A DNA stretch of 64,000 nucleotides from Burkholderiales bacterium (GCA_026005015.1 BPKG01000001.1:563501-627500); one strand, 5' to 3'; numbered from the stretch's first letter, positions 35,092-43,449 are shown. Notes: generated from the sequence alone by a model not told the origin. Program-made: numbers and translations.

Positions 35092-35107
35092 CGGAACGAC
35101 CCTTGCA
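35092..35107 (+). promoter_or_regulatory. sigma-54 (-24/-12) promoter candidate for moaA-fdhD-mobA
   Basis: CGGAACGACCCTTGCA has GG and GC exactly 10 bases apart and matches 9 of the 11 informative positions of TGGCACG-N4-TTGCW. Predicted transcription start is near 35118, leaving a leader of about 30 bases before moaA. No competing good sigma-70 promoter is visible in the 210-base divergent region, though an AT-rich tract (35051-35072) lies about 25 bases further upstream. Confidence 0.65.
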
Positions 35108-35148
35108 ACGGCTTTTCGGAACCGTCCTAGAAACGAGGATTGGAAAAA

Positions 35149-36156
35149 ATGAGCCATGACCTTGGGGCAAGCCCGCTGGTAGACAAGTTCGGCCGCACGG
35201 TCAACTACATCCGCCTCTCGGTCACCGACCGCTGCGACTTCCGCTGTACCTACTGCATGGCGGAAGAGATGACTTTTCTTCCCCGCGCCCAGGTCCTGTC
35301 CCTGGAAGAATGCCTGCGGCTTGCCCGGGTGTTCGTGGGCCTGGGGGTCACCAAGATCCGCATCACCGGGGGCGAGCCCCTGGTGCGCAAAAACGTGCTC
35401 TGGCTGTTCCAGCAGCTCGGGCGGCTCCCGGGGCTCAAGGAGCTGGTGCTCACCACCAACGGCTCCCAGCTCGAGCGCTTCGCCCGGCCCCTGGTGGAAG
35501 CGGGGGTGCGCCGGGTAAACGTGAGCCTGGACAGTCTCGACCCGGACAAATTCAGGCGCATCACCCGAGTCGGGGACCTGGACAAGGTGCTGCGCGGGAT
35601 CGCTGCGGCCAAGGCGGCGGGCTTCGCCGGCATCAAGCTCAACACCGTGATGATCCGGGGCGTGAACGAGGACGAGTTCTGCGACCTGGTGCAGTTCGCC
35701 GTGGACCAGGAGCTCGACATCGCCTTCATCGAGGAAATGCCGCTGGGGGACGTGGGCCACGCCCGGATCGACACCTACTACAGCTCGGACGACGCGCTGG
35801 CGCTCTTGGGCAGCCGCTTCGAGCTGGTCGCCAGCACCGAGACCACCGGTGGTCCGGCCCGCTACTGGCGCATCCCCGGCACCCGAACCAAGGTGGGATT
35901 CATCTCCCCCCACTCCCATAACTTCTGTGCCGCCTGCAACCGGGTGCGCGTCACCTGCACGGGCGAGCTTTTCCCCTGCCTGGGACAGAACGATTCCGCA
36001 AATCTGCTGCCCCTGCTGCGCGCCTATCCCGACGACGACCAGCCGGTGCGCCAAGCCATCATCGATGCCATGGGCATCAAGCCCCGGGGCCACGACTTCA
36101 ACCTGTTCCAGGCCAAGCCCAAGGTGATCCGCTTCATGTCAGTGACGGGAGGCTGA
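35149..36156 (+). CDS. moaA: GTP 3',8-cyclase MoaA
   Basis: Radical SAM enzyme that starts molybdenum cofactor synthesis from GTP together with MoaC. The 335-residue product has the SAM cluster cysteines Cys29, Cys33 and Cys36 (TDRCDFRCTYCMA), GGEPLVR, and the second cluster Cys260, Cys263 and Cys277. It ends in the required Gly-Gly (SVTGG). ATG 35149 is preferred to the TTG 9 bases earlier; GAGG precedes it by 10 bases. moaC is not in the window. The gene leads a coupled operon with fdhD, mobA and a regulator. Confidence 0.97.
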   Translation: MSHDLGASPLVDKFGRTVNYIRLSVTDRCDFRCTYCMAEEMTFLPRAQVLSLEECLRLARVFVGLGVTKIRITGGEPLVRKNVLWLFQQLGRLPGLKELVLTTNGSQLERFARPLVEAGVRRVNVSLDSLDPDKFRRITRVGDLDKVLRGIAAAKAAGFAGIKLNTVMIRGVNEDEFCDLVQFAVDQELDIAFIEEMPLGDVGHARIDTYYSSDDALALLGSRFELVASTETTGGPARYWRIPGTRTKVGFISPHSHNFCAACNRVRVTCTGELFPCLGQNDSANLLPLLRAYPDDDQPVRQAIIDAMGIKPRGHDFNLFQAKPKVIRFMSVTGG

Positions 36157-36160
36157 GGCG

Positions 36161-36977
36161 GTGGACGCGCCTTATCGTCCCCGGCTCACCAACGCCGCCC
36201 GCCCCGCCACTTTCACCATCACGGCAGTCAACGAGCGGGGCGAGGAGCTGCCGACCCAGATCGCCGGCGAGCATCCCCTCACCCTGTACGTGGACAAGCG
36301 GGAGATCGTCACCCTCATGACCCTGGGAGGCGCCCCGGAAGCCCTGGTCATCGGCTACCTGCGCAATCAGCGGCTGGTGAACAGCATCGAGGACATCGTG
36401 GCGGTGCAGGTGGACTGGGAGACCGAGGCGGTGGCGGTCACCACCCGCAACGGCCTCGGCGATATCGATGAAAAGATGGAGAAGCGCACCGTCACCACCG
36501 GCTGCGGCCAGGGCACCGTGTTCGGCGACCTGATGGAGGAGATCGACCGGATCCGGCTGCCCGCCGACGTGACCCTCACGGAGGAGACCCTCTATCGGGC
36601 TACTAGACAACGTGCGCCGCTACGAGTCCATCTACAAGCAGGCCGGCGCGGTCCATGGCTGCGCCCTGGCCAAAGGGGCCGACATCCTCATGTTCGTGGA
36701 GGATGTGGGGCGACACAACGCGGTGGACGCCATCGCGGGCATGATGTGGCTGGACCGGCTGGAAGGGGCCGACAAGATCTTCTACACCACGGGGCGGCTC
36801 ACCTCCGAAATGGTGATCAAGTGCGCCCAGATGGGGATTCCCTTCCTCGTCTCCCGCTCGGGCCTCACCCAGATGGGCTACGAGATCGCCCGCAAGGTGG
36901 GCATCACCATGATCGGCCGGGCCACCGGCAAGCACTACCTGCTGTTCACCGGTCGCGAGAGGTTCGTCAAGGCGTGA
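36161..36977 (+). pseudogene. fdhD: formate dehydrogenase sulfurtransferase FdhD, broken by a one-base shift
   Basis: Transfers sulfur from a cysteine desulfurase to the metal cofactor of formate dehydrogenase, a step essential for activity. The N-terminal part (to EETLYR) starts at GTG 36161 behind GGAGG. The C-terminal part (LLDNVRRYESIYKQAGAVHGCA onward, cited in outline) is in another frame. One surplus G in GGG at 36597-36599 explains it. Restored length is about 271 residues. The sulfur-carrying loop reads VTTGCGQG, so only one cysteine (Cys115) is present where E. coli has a CxxC pair. The stop overlaps the mobA start (GTGA). Confidence 0.88.
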
Positions 36978-37558
36978 AGGTCACCGGGGTCCTCCTCGCC
37001 GGCGGCATGGGCAGGCGCATGGGGGGCGTGGACAAGGGCCTGCAGCTTCTCCAAGGCAAACCCCTGGCCCAGTGGGTGCTGGAGCGCTTCGCCCCCCAGG
37101 TGGATGAAGTGCTGGTCAACGCCAACCAGAATCTCGAGCAGTACGCCCGCTTCGGCTACCGGGTCGTTCCCGACCAGGTGGGGGGCTTCGCCGGCCCCCT
37201 GGCCGGCCTGCACCGGGGCTTCAGCGAGGCCGCCCATCCCCTGGTGGCCACAGTGCCCTGCGATTCCCCTTTCCTGCCCCTGGACCTGGTGGCGCGGCTC
37301 ACTGCCACTTTGGAAGCGAAGGACGCCGATCTGGCGGTGGCCAAGACCTTCGATCAACCCCACCCGGTGTTCTGCCTGGGCCGCCGAGCCCTCAAGGACC
37401 ACCTGGAACGATATCTGGCGAGCGGCGGCCGCAAGATCGACGCCTGGTACGCGAGCCTGCGGGTGGCGGAAGTCCCCTTCGACGACGAGGCGGACGCATT
37501 CCGCAACATCAACACCCCGGAGGAGCTGGACCAGTCCGCCCAGTGGGTGAGGCCGTGA
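36974..37558 (+). CDS. mobA: molybdenum cofactor guanylyltransferase MobA
   Basis: Joins GMP to the molybdenum cofactor to form the guanine dinucleotide used by formate dehydrogenases. The 194-residue product begins MKVTGVLLAGGMGRRMGGVDKGL, the nucleotidyltransferase signature, followed by VPDQVGGFAGPLAGLHRG and VPCDSPFLP with the metal-binding aspartate. GTG 36974 overlaps the fdhD stop (GTGA). The next gene overlaps the mobA stop in the same way. MobB is encoded about 23 kb away on the other strand in this window. Confidence 0.95.
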   Translation: MKVTGVLLAGGMGRRMGGVDKGLQLLQGKPLAQWVLERFAPQVDEVLVNANQNLEQYARFGYRVVPDQVGGFAGPLAGLHRGFSEAAHPLVATVPCDSPFLPLDLVARLTATLEAKDADLAVAKTFDQPHPVFCLGRRALKDHLERYLASGGRKIDAWYASLRVAEVPFDDEADAFRNINTPEELDQSAQWVRP

Positions 37559-38463
37559 ACGAAGCGGGAGAACCTCGGGACTACTTCACGGTCAAGGAGG
37601 TGGCGGAATACCTCCACCTCAACGAGAAGAAGATCTACGCCCTGGTCAAGGAGGGAGCGATTCCCGCCACCAAGGCCGCCGGCAAGTGGTTATTTCCCCG
37701 CAGGCTGGTGGATGAGTGGCTGCTGGAGTCGGCCCACGGGGGCGTGCTCACCGACCGCCTGGTGATTGCCGGCAGCGACGATCCCCTGCTCGCCGCCGCC
37801 GTAGCCCAGCTCGCCAGCCAAATGGGGGCATCCGCCCTGGTGACCCTGTCCCCCACAGGAACCCGCCTGGGGCTCGCCCTCCTCGCCCAGCGCCGGGCCC
37901 ACGTGGCCGCCATCCACTGGGGCCCGGCTGCCGCCGCCGACCGGCGCCACCCCCAGCTCGCCCGCAGCTACCCCACCCACCGGGGCTGGATGCTGGTGCG
38001 GCTGGCGCGCCGGGAACAGGGCATCCTCCTGGGCCCCGCCGTCGCCGGGGCGACCGGGCTGGAGACCCTAGTGAAACCCGGAATACGCTGGGCCCTGCGC
38101 CAGGAGGGCGCCGGCTCCCAGCACTTCCTGGAAACCCAGCTCACCCAGCGGGGGCTCACCCTTCCCGAGGACCTGATAACCGCCCGGGCCCTCTCGGAGC
38201 GCCACGCCGCGGCCCTCATCGCCCAGGGCCAGGCCGACTGCGCGCCGGGGGTACACGGGGCCGCGGGGGAGTTCGGGCTCGCGTTTCTCCCCCTGGGCTG
38301 GGAATGTTTCGACCTGGTGCTGCCCCGGTCCGTGTACTTCCGCCGCCTGTTCCAGGATTTCCTGGAGGTGCTGCGCGGGTCGGAAATGGCCGCCGTCGCC
38401 GCCGCGCTGAAAGGCTACGATCTGGAGCCCCTGGGACGGATCCTGCCTATCCCGGAGGATTGA
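37555..38463 (+). CDS. excisionase-type helix-turn-helix regulator with periplasmic-binding-like sensor
   Basis: Probable transcription regulator of cofactor or oxyanion genes. Residues about 8-60 form a MerR/Xis-type DNA-binding domain (YFTVKEVAEYLHLNEKKIYALVKEG, cited in outline, then KWLFPRRLVDEWL). The rest (about 70-300) resembles a soluble oxyanion-binding protein without signal peptide: LVIAGSDDPLL, IRWALRQEGAGSQHFLETQL and FGLAFLPLGWECFDLVLPR. GTG 37555 overlaps the mobA stop; GTG 37543 is also in frame. The last 17 bases overlap the converging glk gene. Members of this family sit near molybdate genes in many bacteria. The ligand here is unknown. Confidence 0.85.
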   Translation: MNEAGEPRDYFTVKEVAEYLHLNEKKIYALVKEGAIPATKAAGKWLFPRRLVDEWLLESAHGGVLTDRLVIAGSDDPLLAAAVAQLASQMGASALVTLSPTGTRLGLALLAQRRAHVAAIHWGPAAAADRRHPQLARSYPTHRGWMLVRLARREQGILLGPAVAGATGLETLVKPGIRWALRQEGAGSQHFLETQLTQRGLTLPEDLITARALSERHAAALIAQGQADCAPGVHGAAGEFGLAFLPLGWECFDLVLPRSVYFRRLFQDFLEVLRGSEMAAVAAALKGYDLEPLGRILPIPED

Positions 38464-39475
38464 TCCGGCGAGACCGCAAGGCCAGGGCAGCCGCCCGCCG
38501 GGAAGCCCCCTTGAGACCCACCCCCTCGTCCAGCACCACCGCTACCGGCATCGCCGCCAGCAAGGCGGAGAACCGCCCCTTGGCGCGGAACGGCTCGAGG
38601 AAAGCGGCACTCGTGAGGCGCGGGAGGATCTTGGGCGCGATGCCGCCGGCGAGGTAAACCCCGCCGGTGGCGAGGAAGGCCAGGGCCACGTTCCCCGCGA
38701 AGGCGCCGTACACCGCCACGAACAAGTCCAGCGCTTGATCGGCCACTGGGTCCTCCCCCGCCAGGGCAAGGGCAGTGATCTCCCGGGCGGTGCGCTGCCG
38801 GGGCGGCGCACCGGCCTGGCTCTGCAGGTAGCGGTCGATGGCCTCCAGCCCGGCCCCCGAGAGGACCCGCTCGTAGGACACCCGCCCGAAGCGGTCGGCC
38901 AGGGCCTCGGCCAGGCCCGCCTGGCGGGGTCCCAGGGACGCGAAGTCCATGTGGCCCGCCTCGGAGGCCACCGCCTGGTAGCGCTCCCCGGTCCACACCA
39001 AGGCCGCCACCCCCAGGCCGGTCCCCGCCCCCAGGACCACTTTGGCGCCGTGGGGCGCGGCGACACCGGGCTGCAGGACCGCCTGGTCTGGGGGGGCCAA
39101 GGCTTCGACCCCGTAGGCCGCCGCGACGAAATCGTTCAAAACCTCCACCCGGGCCACCCCCAGATCGGCGGCCAGTGCCGTAGCCTCCACCTGCCAGGGG
39201 AGGTTGGTGAACCGCGCCCAGCCTTCCTGCACCGGGCCGGCCACCGCAAAGCAGGCGGCCGCAAGCCGCTTGCGCAGCTCCCGGGCTCGGGGCTGGGCGA
39301 GAAACGCCTGCGCTGCCGCGGCGAGGCTGGGGTAGCCGGCGCTTAGATATACCTGCTCCAGGAGGGGCTGGGGCGCACCGCCCGCCACCCGTCCCAGTTG
39401 CAGTCGGGTATGGGTGCCGCCGATGTCGCCGGAGAGATAGGCGAGCTCCCCTTCCCCGCGGTTGCGGCCCGCCAT
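38447..39475 (-). CDS. glk: glucokinase
   Basis: Phosphorylates glucose with ATP. The 342-residue product has the family's LSGDIGGTHTRLQLG phosphate-binding start, FAVAGPVQEGWARFTNLPW, NDFVAAAYGVEAL with the catalytic aspartate, LGAGTGLGVA, EAGHMDF and VYLAGGIAPKILP. It is complete. The C-terminal stretch KGASRRAAALALRSRRINPPG is extra to the conserved core. It converges on the regulator gene with a 17-base overlap of coding ends and follows the GGDEF/EAL gene by 4 bases, so it may share that transcript. Confidence 0.93.
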   Translation of the reverse strand: MAGRNRGEGELAYLSGDIGGTHTRLQLGRVAGGAPQPLLEQVYLSAGYPSLAAAAQAFLAQPRARELRKRLAAACFAVAGPVQEGWARFTNLPWQVEATALAADLGVARVEVLNDFVAAAYGVEALAPPDQAVLQPGVAAPHGAKVVLGAGTGLGVAALVWTGERYQAVASEAGHMDFASLGPRQAGLAEALADRFGRVSYERVLSGAGLEAIDRYLQSQAGAPPRQRTAREITALALAGEDPVADQALDLFVAVYGAFAGNVALAFLATGGVYLAGGIAPKILPRLTSAAFLEPFRAKGRFSALLAAMPVAVVLDEGVGLKGASRRAAALALRSRRINPPG

Positions 39476-39479
39476 GGGC

Positions 39480-41870
39480 TCACCTAGCGGCGATGGCGGG
39501 ACTCGCCACCACCCGCACCGCCAGGGGTTCCGGGGCGCCGATCAGGTCCCCCTGGGCGTAATCCACCTGGAGCTCCCTGAGCTTTTCCAGGGTGACCCGG
39601 TCGGTCACGAATTCGGCCACCGTCTTCATCCCTAGTAGATGGGCGATGCGGTTGATCGCCTCCACGATGGCGTAATCCACCGGGTTGGTGGCCAGGTCGC
39701 GGATGAAGCTGCCGTCGATTTTCAGGAAGTCCACCGGTAGATGCTTGAGGTAGGCGAAGGAGGACATGCCCACGCCGAAATCGTCCAGGGCGAAGCGGCA
39801 ACCCAGGGCCCGCAGGTCGTGCATGAACTCGCCCGCCTTGGTGAGGTTGGAGATGGCGGTGGTCTCGGTCACTTCGAAGCAGAGCCGCCGGGGTGGCACC
39901 CTCGCCGCCTCCATTCGGCGGCGCAGGAAGTCGGCGAAGGTGCTGTCGTTGAGGCTCGCCCCGGACAGGTTGATGGAGTAGCTGCTCTCCAGCTCTGCCC
40001 CTTGGTTTTCCGCTTCCCGGGTCATGAAGTCGAGGAGCGCTGTCACCACCCAGCGGTCCACCATGGGCAATAGGTTGAAGCGCTCGGCCGCCGGCATGAA
40101 ATCGTTGGGGGCGAGCAGGTGGCCGGATTCATCCACCATACGCACCAGCACCTCATAATGGGGGCATCCGGCCCCCTCCGCCACCGGCACGATGGGCTGG
40201 CGATAGAGCCGGAAGCCGCCCTTTTCCAAGGCGCCGGTGATCTGGTGCACCATGGCCACGTCGCCCTGGGGCGTGCGAGTGAGGCCGGTGCCGGGCTGAT
40301 ACAGCTCCACCCGGCTGCCGCCTTTTTCCTTGGCCGCGTAGCAGGAGGCGTCGGCCGCGGCCAGCACGTCGGCCACCGTGCCGCTGTCGGCGTCCACCAT
40401 GACCAGTCCGATACTCGCTCCCAGGGAGAAGGTTTTGCCTTTCCAATGGAAGCGGAAGTCGCGCACGATTTCCCGCAGGCCGTTGGCGATGCGGATGGCC
40501 TGGTCCGCGGGGCACGCCTCCAGCAACACGCCGAACTCGTCGCCGCCGAGGCGGGCCAGGGTGTCGCTGCCCCGGATCTTGACGTGCATCACCGCCGCAA
40601 GCTGTCGCAGCAGTTCGTCCCCCGCCACGTGGCCGCAGGTGTCGTTCACCGCCTTGAACCTGTCCAGGTCCAGGTAGAGCAGGGCGTGCTTGCGGCCGTC
40701 GGTCTTGGCCGATTCCAGGAGGTAGGCGAGCCGGCGCTCGAATTCCCGGCGGTTGACCAGGCCCGTGAGGGGGTCGTGGCTCGCCTGCCAAGTGAGCCGC
40801 TGGGCCATGGCGCGCACGTGGCTCACGTCGTGGAACACTACCACCAGCCCGGTCACCGTCCCGTCCGGCCCCCGGATGGGGGAACAGGCCTCCTCCACCG
40901 GGATGCGCCGTCCGTCCCGAGCCTTGAGGATCGCCGCCCGGGTGACTAGGGTGCGGCCCGCCGCCGCGCCGAAGCCGTGGGGCAAGGGCTTCTGGGTCTC
41001 CTCGTCCAGCACCACGTAGACCGTATCCAGCGGCAAGCCCCGCGCCTCGGCGCTGCGCCAGCCGGTGAGCTGCTCCGCCACGGCGTTCAACACCTCGATT
41101 GAGCCCCGGGCGTCGGTGGTGATCACCCCCTCGGCGATGGAGTGCAACGCCACCTCGGCCCGCTCCTTTTCCCGGTGCAACGCCGCCTCCGCCCGCCCGA
41201 TGTGACGGATCACCAGCACCGCCACCAGCGCGCCGATCACCAGCAGGCCGCCCCCCAGCACGGCGAGGAATAGATACGCCCCCCGGGCGCCGGTGAGGGC
41301 CTCGTCCATGGCGGCGAGCATCTCCGCCCGCTGGGTGGCCACCGCCCCCATGAGCAGTTCCTCGAAACGGCCAGCGGGCTCCGCCTGGGACGAGCGCAGG
41401 CGTAGAGCTTCGTTGATCTGGCCCGCCTGGAGGGCGGCAGCCAGGGCGTCGTGCATCCGCTGCAGGGCGCGGCCGGCGTGCAGGAGCTCCTCCAGGGCGG
41501 CCCGCCTGGCGGGGTCCTGCTCCAGGGCTTCCAGCCGGTCCATGAGCTGGGCGGAGCGCCGTCCTAAGGCCTCGAAGCGGCGATAGGGCTCCGCCTGCTG
41601 GCGCAGGGTCCGGTCCACGAAGAGGACCCCTAGCAGCTCCGAGCGCTGGCGCGTCACGTCCAGCAGGTCGGCGGTGACCTGCATCTTGGTCCCCTGACGG
41701 TAAGCGATATGGTCGATGCGGCCGGTCAACTCGTCGAGCCGCGCCATCCCCATGGCCACCAGCTCCACCATCAGGACCAGCATGACGGCGAAGCCGGCTA
41801 CCGCTACCGCCCGGGGCTTGAGCCAGCGGCGCCCCCGCGTCCAGGCCAGGGTCTCAGCCATGGCCGCCAC
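39480..41870 (-). CDS. membrane GGDEF/EAL protein with PAS domain (cyclic di-GMP turnover)
   Basis: Probable bifunctional cyclic di-GMP enzyme, 796 residues. Parts: membrane span near 20-40; periplasmic helical sensor of about 155 residues (four-helix type); second span near 197-222; PAS near 235-355; GGDEF domain with an intact LARLGGDEFGVLL; EAL domain. The EAL signature itself reads EVL (YEVLVRM), which active enzymes can have. DDFGVGMSSFAYLKHLPVDFLKIDGSFI (outline) and later residues are well kept, so phosphodiesterase activity is plausible. The start overlaps the mtfA stop by 17 bases. The signal sensed is unknown. Confidence 0.93.
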   Translation of the reverse strand: MAAMAETLAWTRGRRWLKPRAVAVAGFAVMLVLMVELVAMGMARLDELTGRIDHIAYRQGTKMQVTADLLDVTRQRSELLGVLFVDRTLRQQAEPYRRFEALGRRSAQLMDRLEALEQDPARRAALEELLHAGRALQRMHDALAAALQAGQINEALRLRSSQAEPAGRFEELLMGAVATQRAEMLAAMDEALTGARGAYLFLAVLGGGLLVIGALVAVLVIRHIGRAEAALHREKERAEVALHSIAEGVITTDARGSIEVLNAVAEQLTGWRSAEARGLPLDTVYVVLDEETQKPLPHGFGAAAGRTLVTRAAILKARDGRRIPVEEACSPIRGPDGTVTGLVVVFHDVSHVRAMAQRLTWQASHDPLTGLVNRREFERRLAYLLESAKTDGRKHALLYLDLDRFKAVNDTCGHVAGDELLRQLAAVMHVKIRGSDTLARLGGDEFGVLLEACPADQAIRIANGLREIVRDFRFHWKGKTFSLGASIGLVMVDADSGTVADVLAAADASCYAAKEKGGSRVELYQPGTGLTRTPQGDVAMVHQITGALEKGGFRLYRQPIVPVAEGAGCPHYEVLVRMVDESGHLLAPNDFMPAAERFNLLPMVDRWVVTALLDFMTREAENQGAELESSYSINLSGASLNDSTFADFLRRRMEAARVPPRRLCFEVTETTAISNLTKAGEFMHDLRALGCRFALDDFGVGMSSFAYLKHLPVDFLKIDGSFIRDLATNPVDYAIVEAINRIAHLLGMKTVAEFVTDRVTLEKLRELQVDYAQGDLIGAPEPLAVRVVASPAIAAR

Positions 41871-42630
41871 CCCGCGCGGCGGGATGCTGGCGGTAGAACT
41901 GGCGCATTTGCTCGTACACCGCCGGATAGGCCGCCTTGAGGGTCCGGGGCGCCTGGAAGAAGGCCTCGCTCGCTACCGCGAAGAACTCCCCCGGCGCTTC
42001 CGCCCCGTAGGGGTCGATCGGGGTGGGCAGGCCCCGTTCGGCGCGCCAGCGCAGGTCCTGGTAGGCCTCCTCGAAGGCCGTCTTCCAGGCCTTCGGGTCC
42101 ATGCCCGGATGAAGGGGCGGCATACCGTTAGCATCGCCGTTCAGCATGTCCAGCTTGTGGGCGAACTCGTGGATCACCACATTCACCGGTCCCTCGTGCC
42201 AGGACGGGTCCACGTCGGCGGCCGAGAGGATCACGGGCCCTTGCAGCCAGGATTCTCCGGCCAGGGGCTCCCGCACCGTGTGGACCACGCCCGCCTCGTC
42301 CACGTATTCCCGCTCCGGAACGAACTCGTCGGGATAGACAATCACCTCCACCCAGTCCTTGTAATAGTCCAGATCCAGGTTGAGGATCAGAAGGCACGCC
42401 TGGGCCCCGATGACGAGCCGCGTTTCCTCGTCCACCTCGTAGCCGCCGGCGCCATGGATGCTCTTCTCGTGGAGGAAGAGAGCGGTCCAGTCTTTGAGCC
42501 GCGCGCCCTCGTCCTCGCTTAGATCCTTAAGGAACGGCACCCGTTCGATCACCCCGGCCCAGGCGCCGGGGTCGATGGGATGGCGCGCCAGCACCCGCCT
42601 GCGCTGCCAGTTCCGTACTCGCCTCAGCAT
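41854..42630 (-). CDS. mtfA: M90 zinc peptidase MtfA family
   Basis: Cytosolic zinc aminopeptidase-like protein; in E. coli MtfA binds the repressor Mlc and so influences glucose uptake. The 258-residue product has the HExxH motif in VVIHEFAHKLDMLNG near residue 158, preceded by PVILSAADV and followed by the EAxxxFFxxP region (ASEAFFQAPRTLKAAYP) as in the family. ATG 42630 gives the normal length; a longer frame upstream is a poor fit. The adjacent glucokinase is a sensible functional neighbour. A TATACT hexamer lies just upstream on the minus strand. Confidence 0.92.
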   Translation of the reverse strand: MLRRVRNWQRRRVLARHPIDPGAWAGVIERVPFLKDLSEDEGARLKDWTALFLHEKSIHGAGGYEVDEETRLVIGAQACLLILNLDLDYYKDWVEVIVYPDEFVPEREYVDEAGVVHTVREPLAGESWLQGPVILSAADVDPSWHEGPVNVVIHEFAHKLDMLNGDANGMPPLHPGMDPKAWKTAFEEAYQDLRWRAERGLPTPIDPYGAEAPGEFFAVASEAFFQAPRTLKAAYPAVYEQMRQFYRQHPAARGGGHG

Positions 42631-42637
42631 GGAGCCG

Positions 42638-42643
42638 AGTATA
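42638..42643 (-). promoter_or_regulatory. possible -10 element before mtfA
   Basis: Minus-strand TATACT within GAGCTATACTCGG, about 8 bases before the mtfA ATG, is a 5-of-6 match to TATAAT. Its closeness to the start would give a nearly leaderless message, so it may be fortuitous. The 130-base region to the divergent gene holds no other clear signal. Confidence 0.25.
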
Positions 42644-42762
42644 GCTCGACGGAACCTCCCGGGTTGAAACTTCCCAGCCGCTCCGTTAGGCTTGCGGCTG
42701 AAACGACCACAGCCTCCACAATCGGAGCAGGACAATCCAAACCACCGAGGGAGAAGCGACCG

Positions 42763-43449
42763 ATGGACCCCGTTCACAGCATCGCCCGCACCCACGCCTT
42801 AAGCCTGGAGCAGCAGCGGGTGCTGCGCAACACCTACTGGCTGCTGGGCCTGTCCCTCATTCCCACCGCCCTGGGAGCGCTGCTGGGCCTGCGCATCCCC
42901 CTGTCCGTCCTGCAGGCGCATCCCATCGTCTACGGCGTCGCGGTGCTCACCGTGTTCTACGGCATGATCTTCGCCATCGAGCGCAACCGTAACAGCAGCG
43001 TGGGCGTCTACCTGCTCCTCGCCTTCACCCTGCTCATGGGCGTGTTGCTGGGTCCCCTGCTGCAGGTTGCCCTGGGCCTCAAGAACGGCGCCCAACTGGT
43101 GGCCCTGGCCGCGGGCGGCACCGGCCTCACGTTCTTCCTGCTCTCCGGGATTGCCACCGCCGCCCGCCGGGATTTCGGCTTCCTGGGCAGCTTCCTCATG
43201 GTGGGCGTCGTCATCGCCCTGATCGGCGTGGTAGCGAACCTGTTTCTGGCGAGCCCGGTGCTGCATCTCACGCTGTGCGCGGCGATCATGCTGCTCTCGG
43301 CCGGGCTCATCCTGTGGCAGCTCAACGCCATCGTGCGCGGGGGCGAGACCAACTACGTCTCGGCCACCCTCACCCTCTACGTGAGCGTGTACAACCTGTT
43401 CAGCACCCTACTCCAGCTCTTGATGGCGTTCGGGGGCGAGCGCGAATAG
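42763..43449 (+). CDS. Bax inhibitor-1/YccA-type membrane protein
   Basis: Integral inner-membrane protein of the BI-1 family (YccA/YbhL group). YccA modulates FtsH proteolysis in E. coli, and other members conduct calcium. The 228-residue product has about seven hydrophobic spans, the family's VLRNTYWLLGLSLIPTALGALLG opening, and the C-terminal TLTLYVSVYNLFSTLLQLL with conserved aspartate region replaced by Ser/Val-Tyr. ATG 42763 follows GAGGGAG at about 9 bases. It stands alone between divergent mtfA and convergent rlmD. Confidence 0.9.
   Translation: MDPVHSIARTHALSLEQQRVLRNTYWLLGLSLIPTALGALLGLRIPLSVLQAHPIVYGVAVLTVFYGMIFAIERNRNSSVGVYLLLAFTLLMGVLLGPLLQVALGLKNGAQLVALAAGGTGLTFFLLSGIATAARRDFGFLGSFLMVGVVIALIGVVANLFLASPVLHLTLCAAIMLLSAGLILWQLNAIVRGGETNYVSATLTLYVSVYNLFSTLLQLLMAFGGERE

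Noticed and set aside
34940-35148. Possible molybdenum cofactor riboswitch before moaA
   Set aside because: The predicted sigma-54 start leaves only a 30-base leader, and I could not find the conserved elements of the Moco RNA in the 210-base gap.
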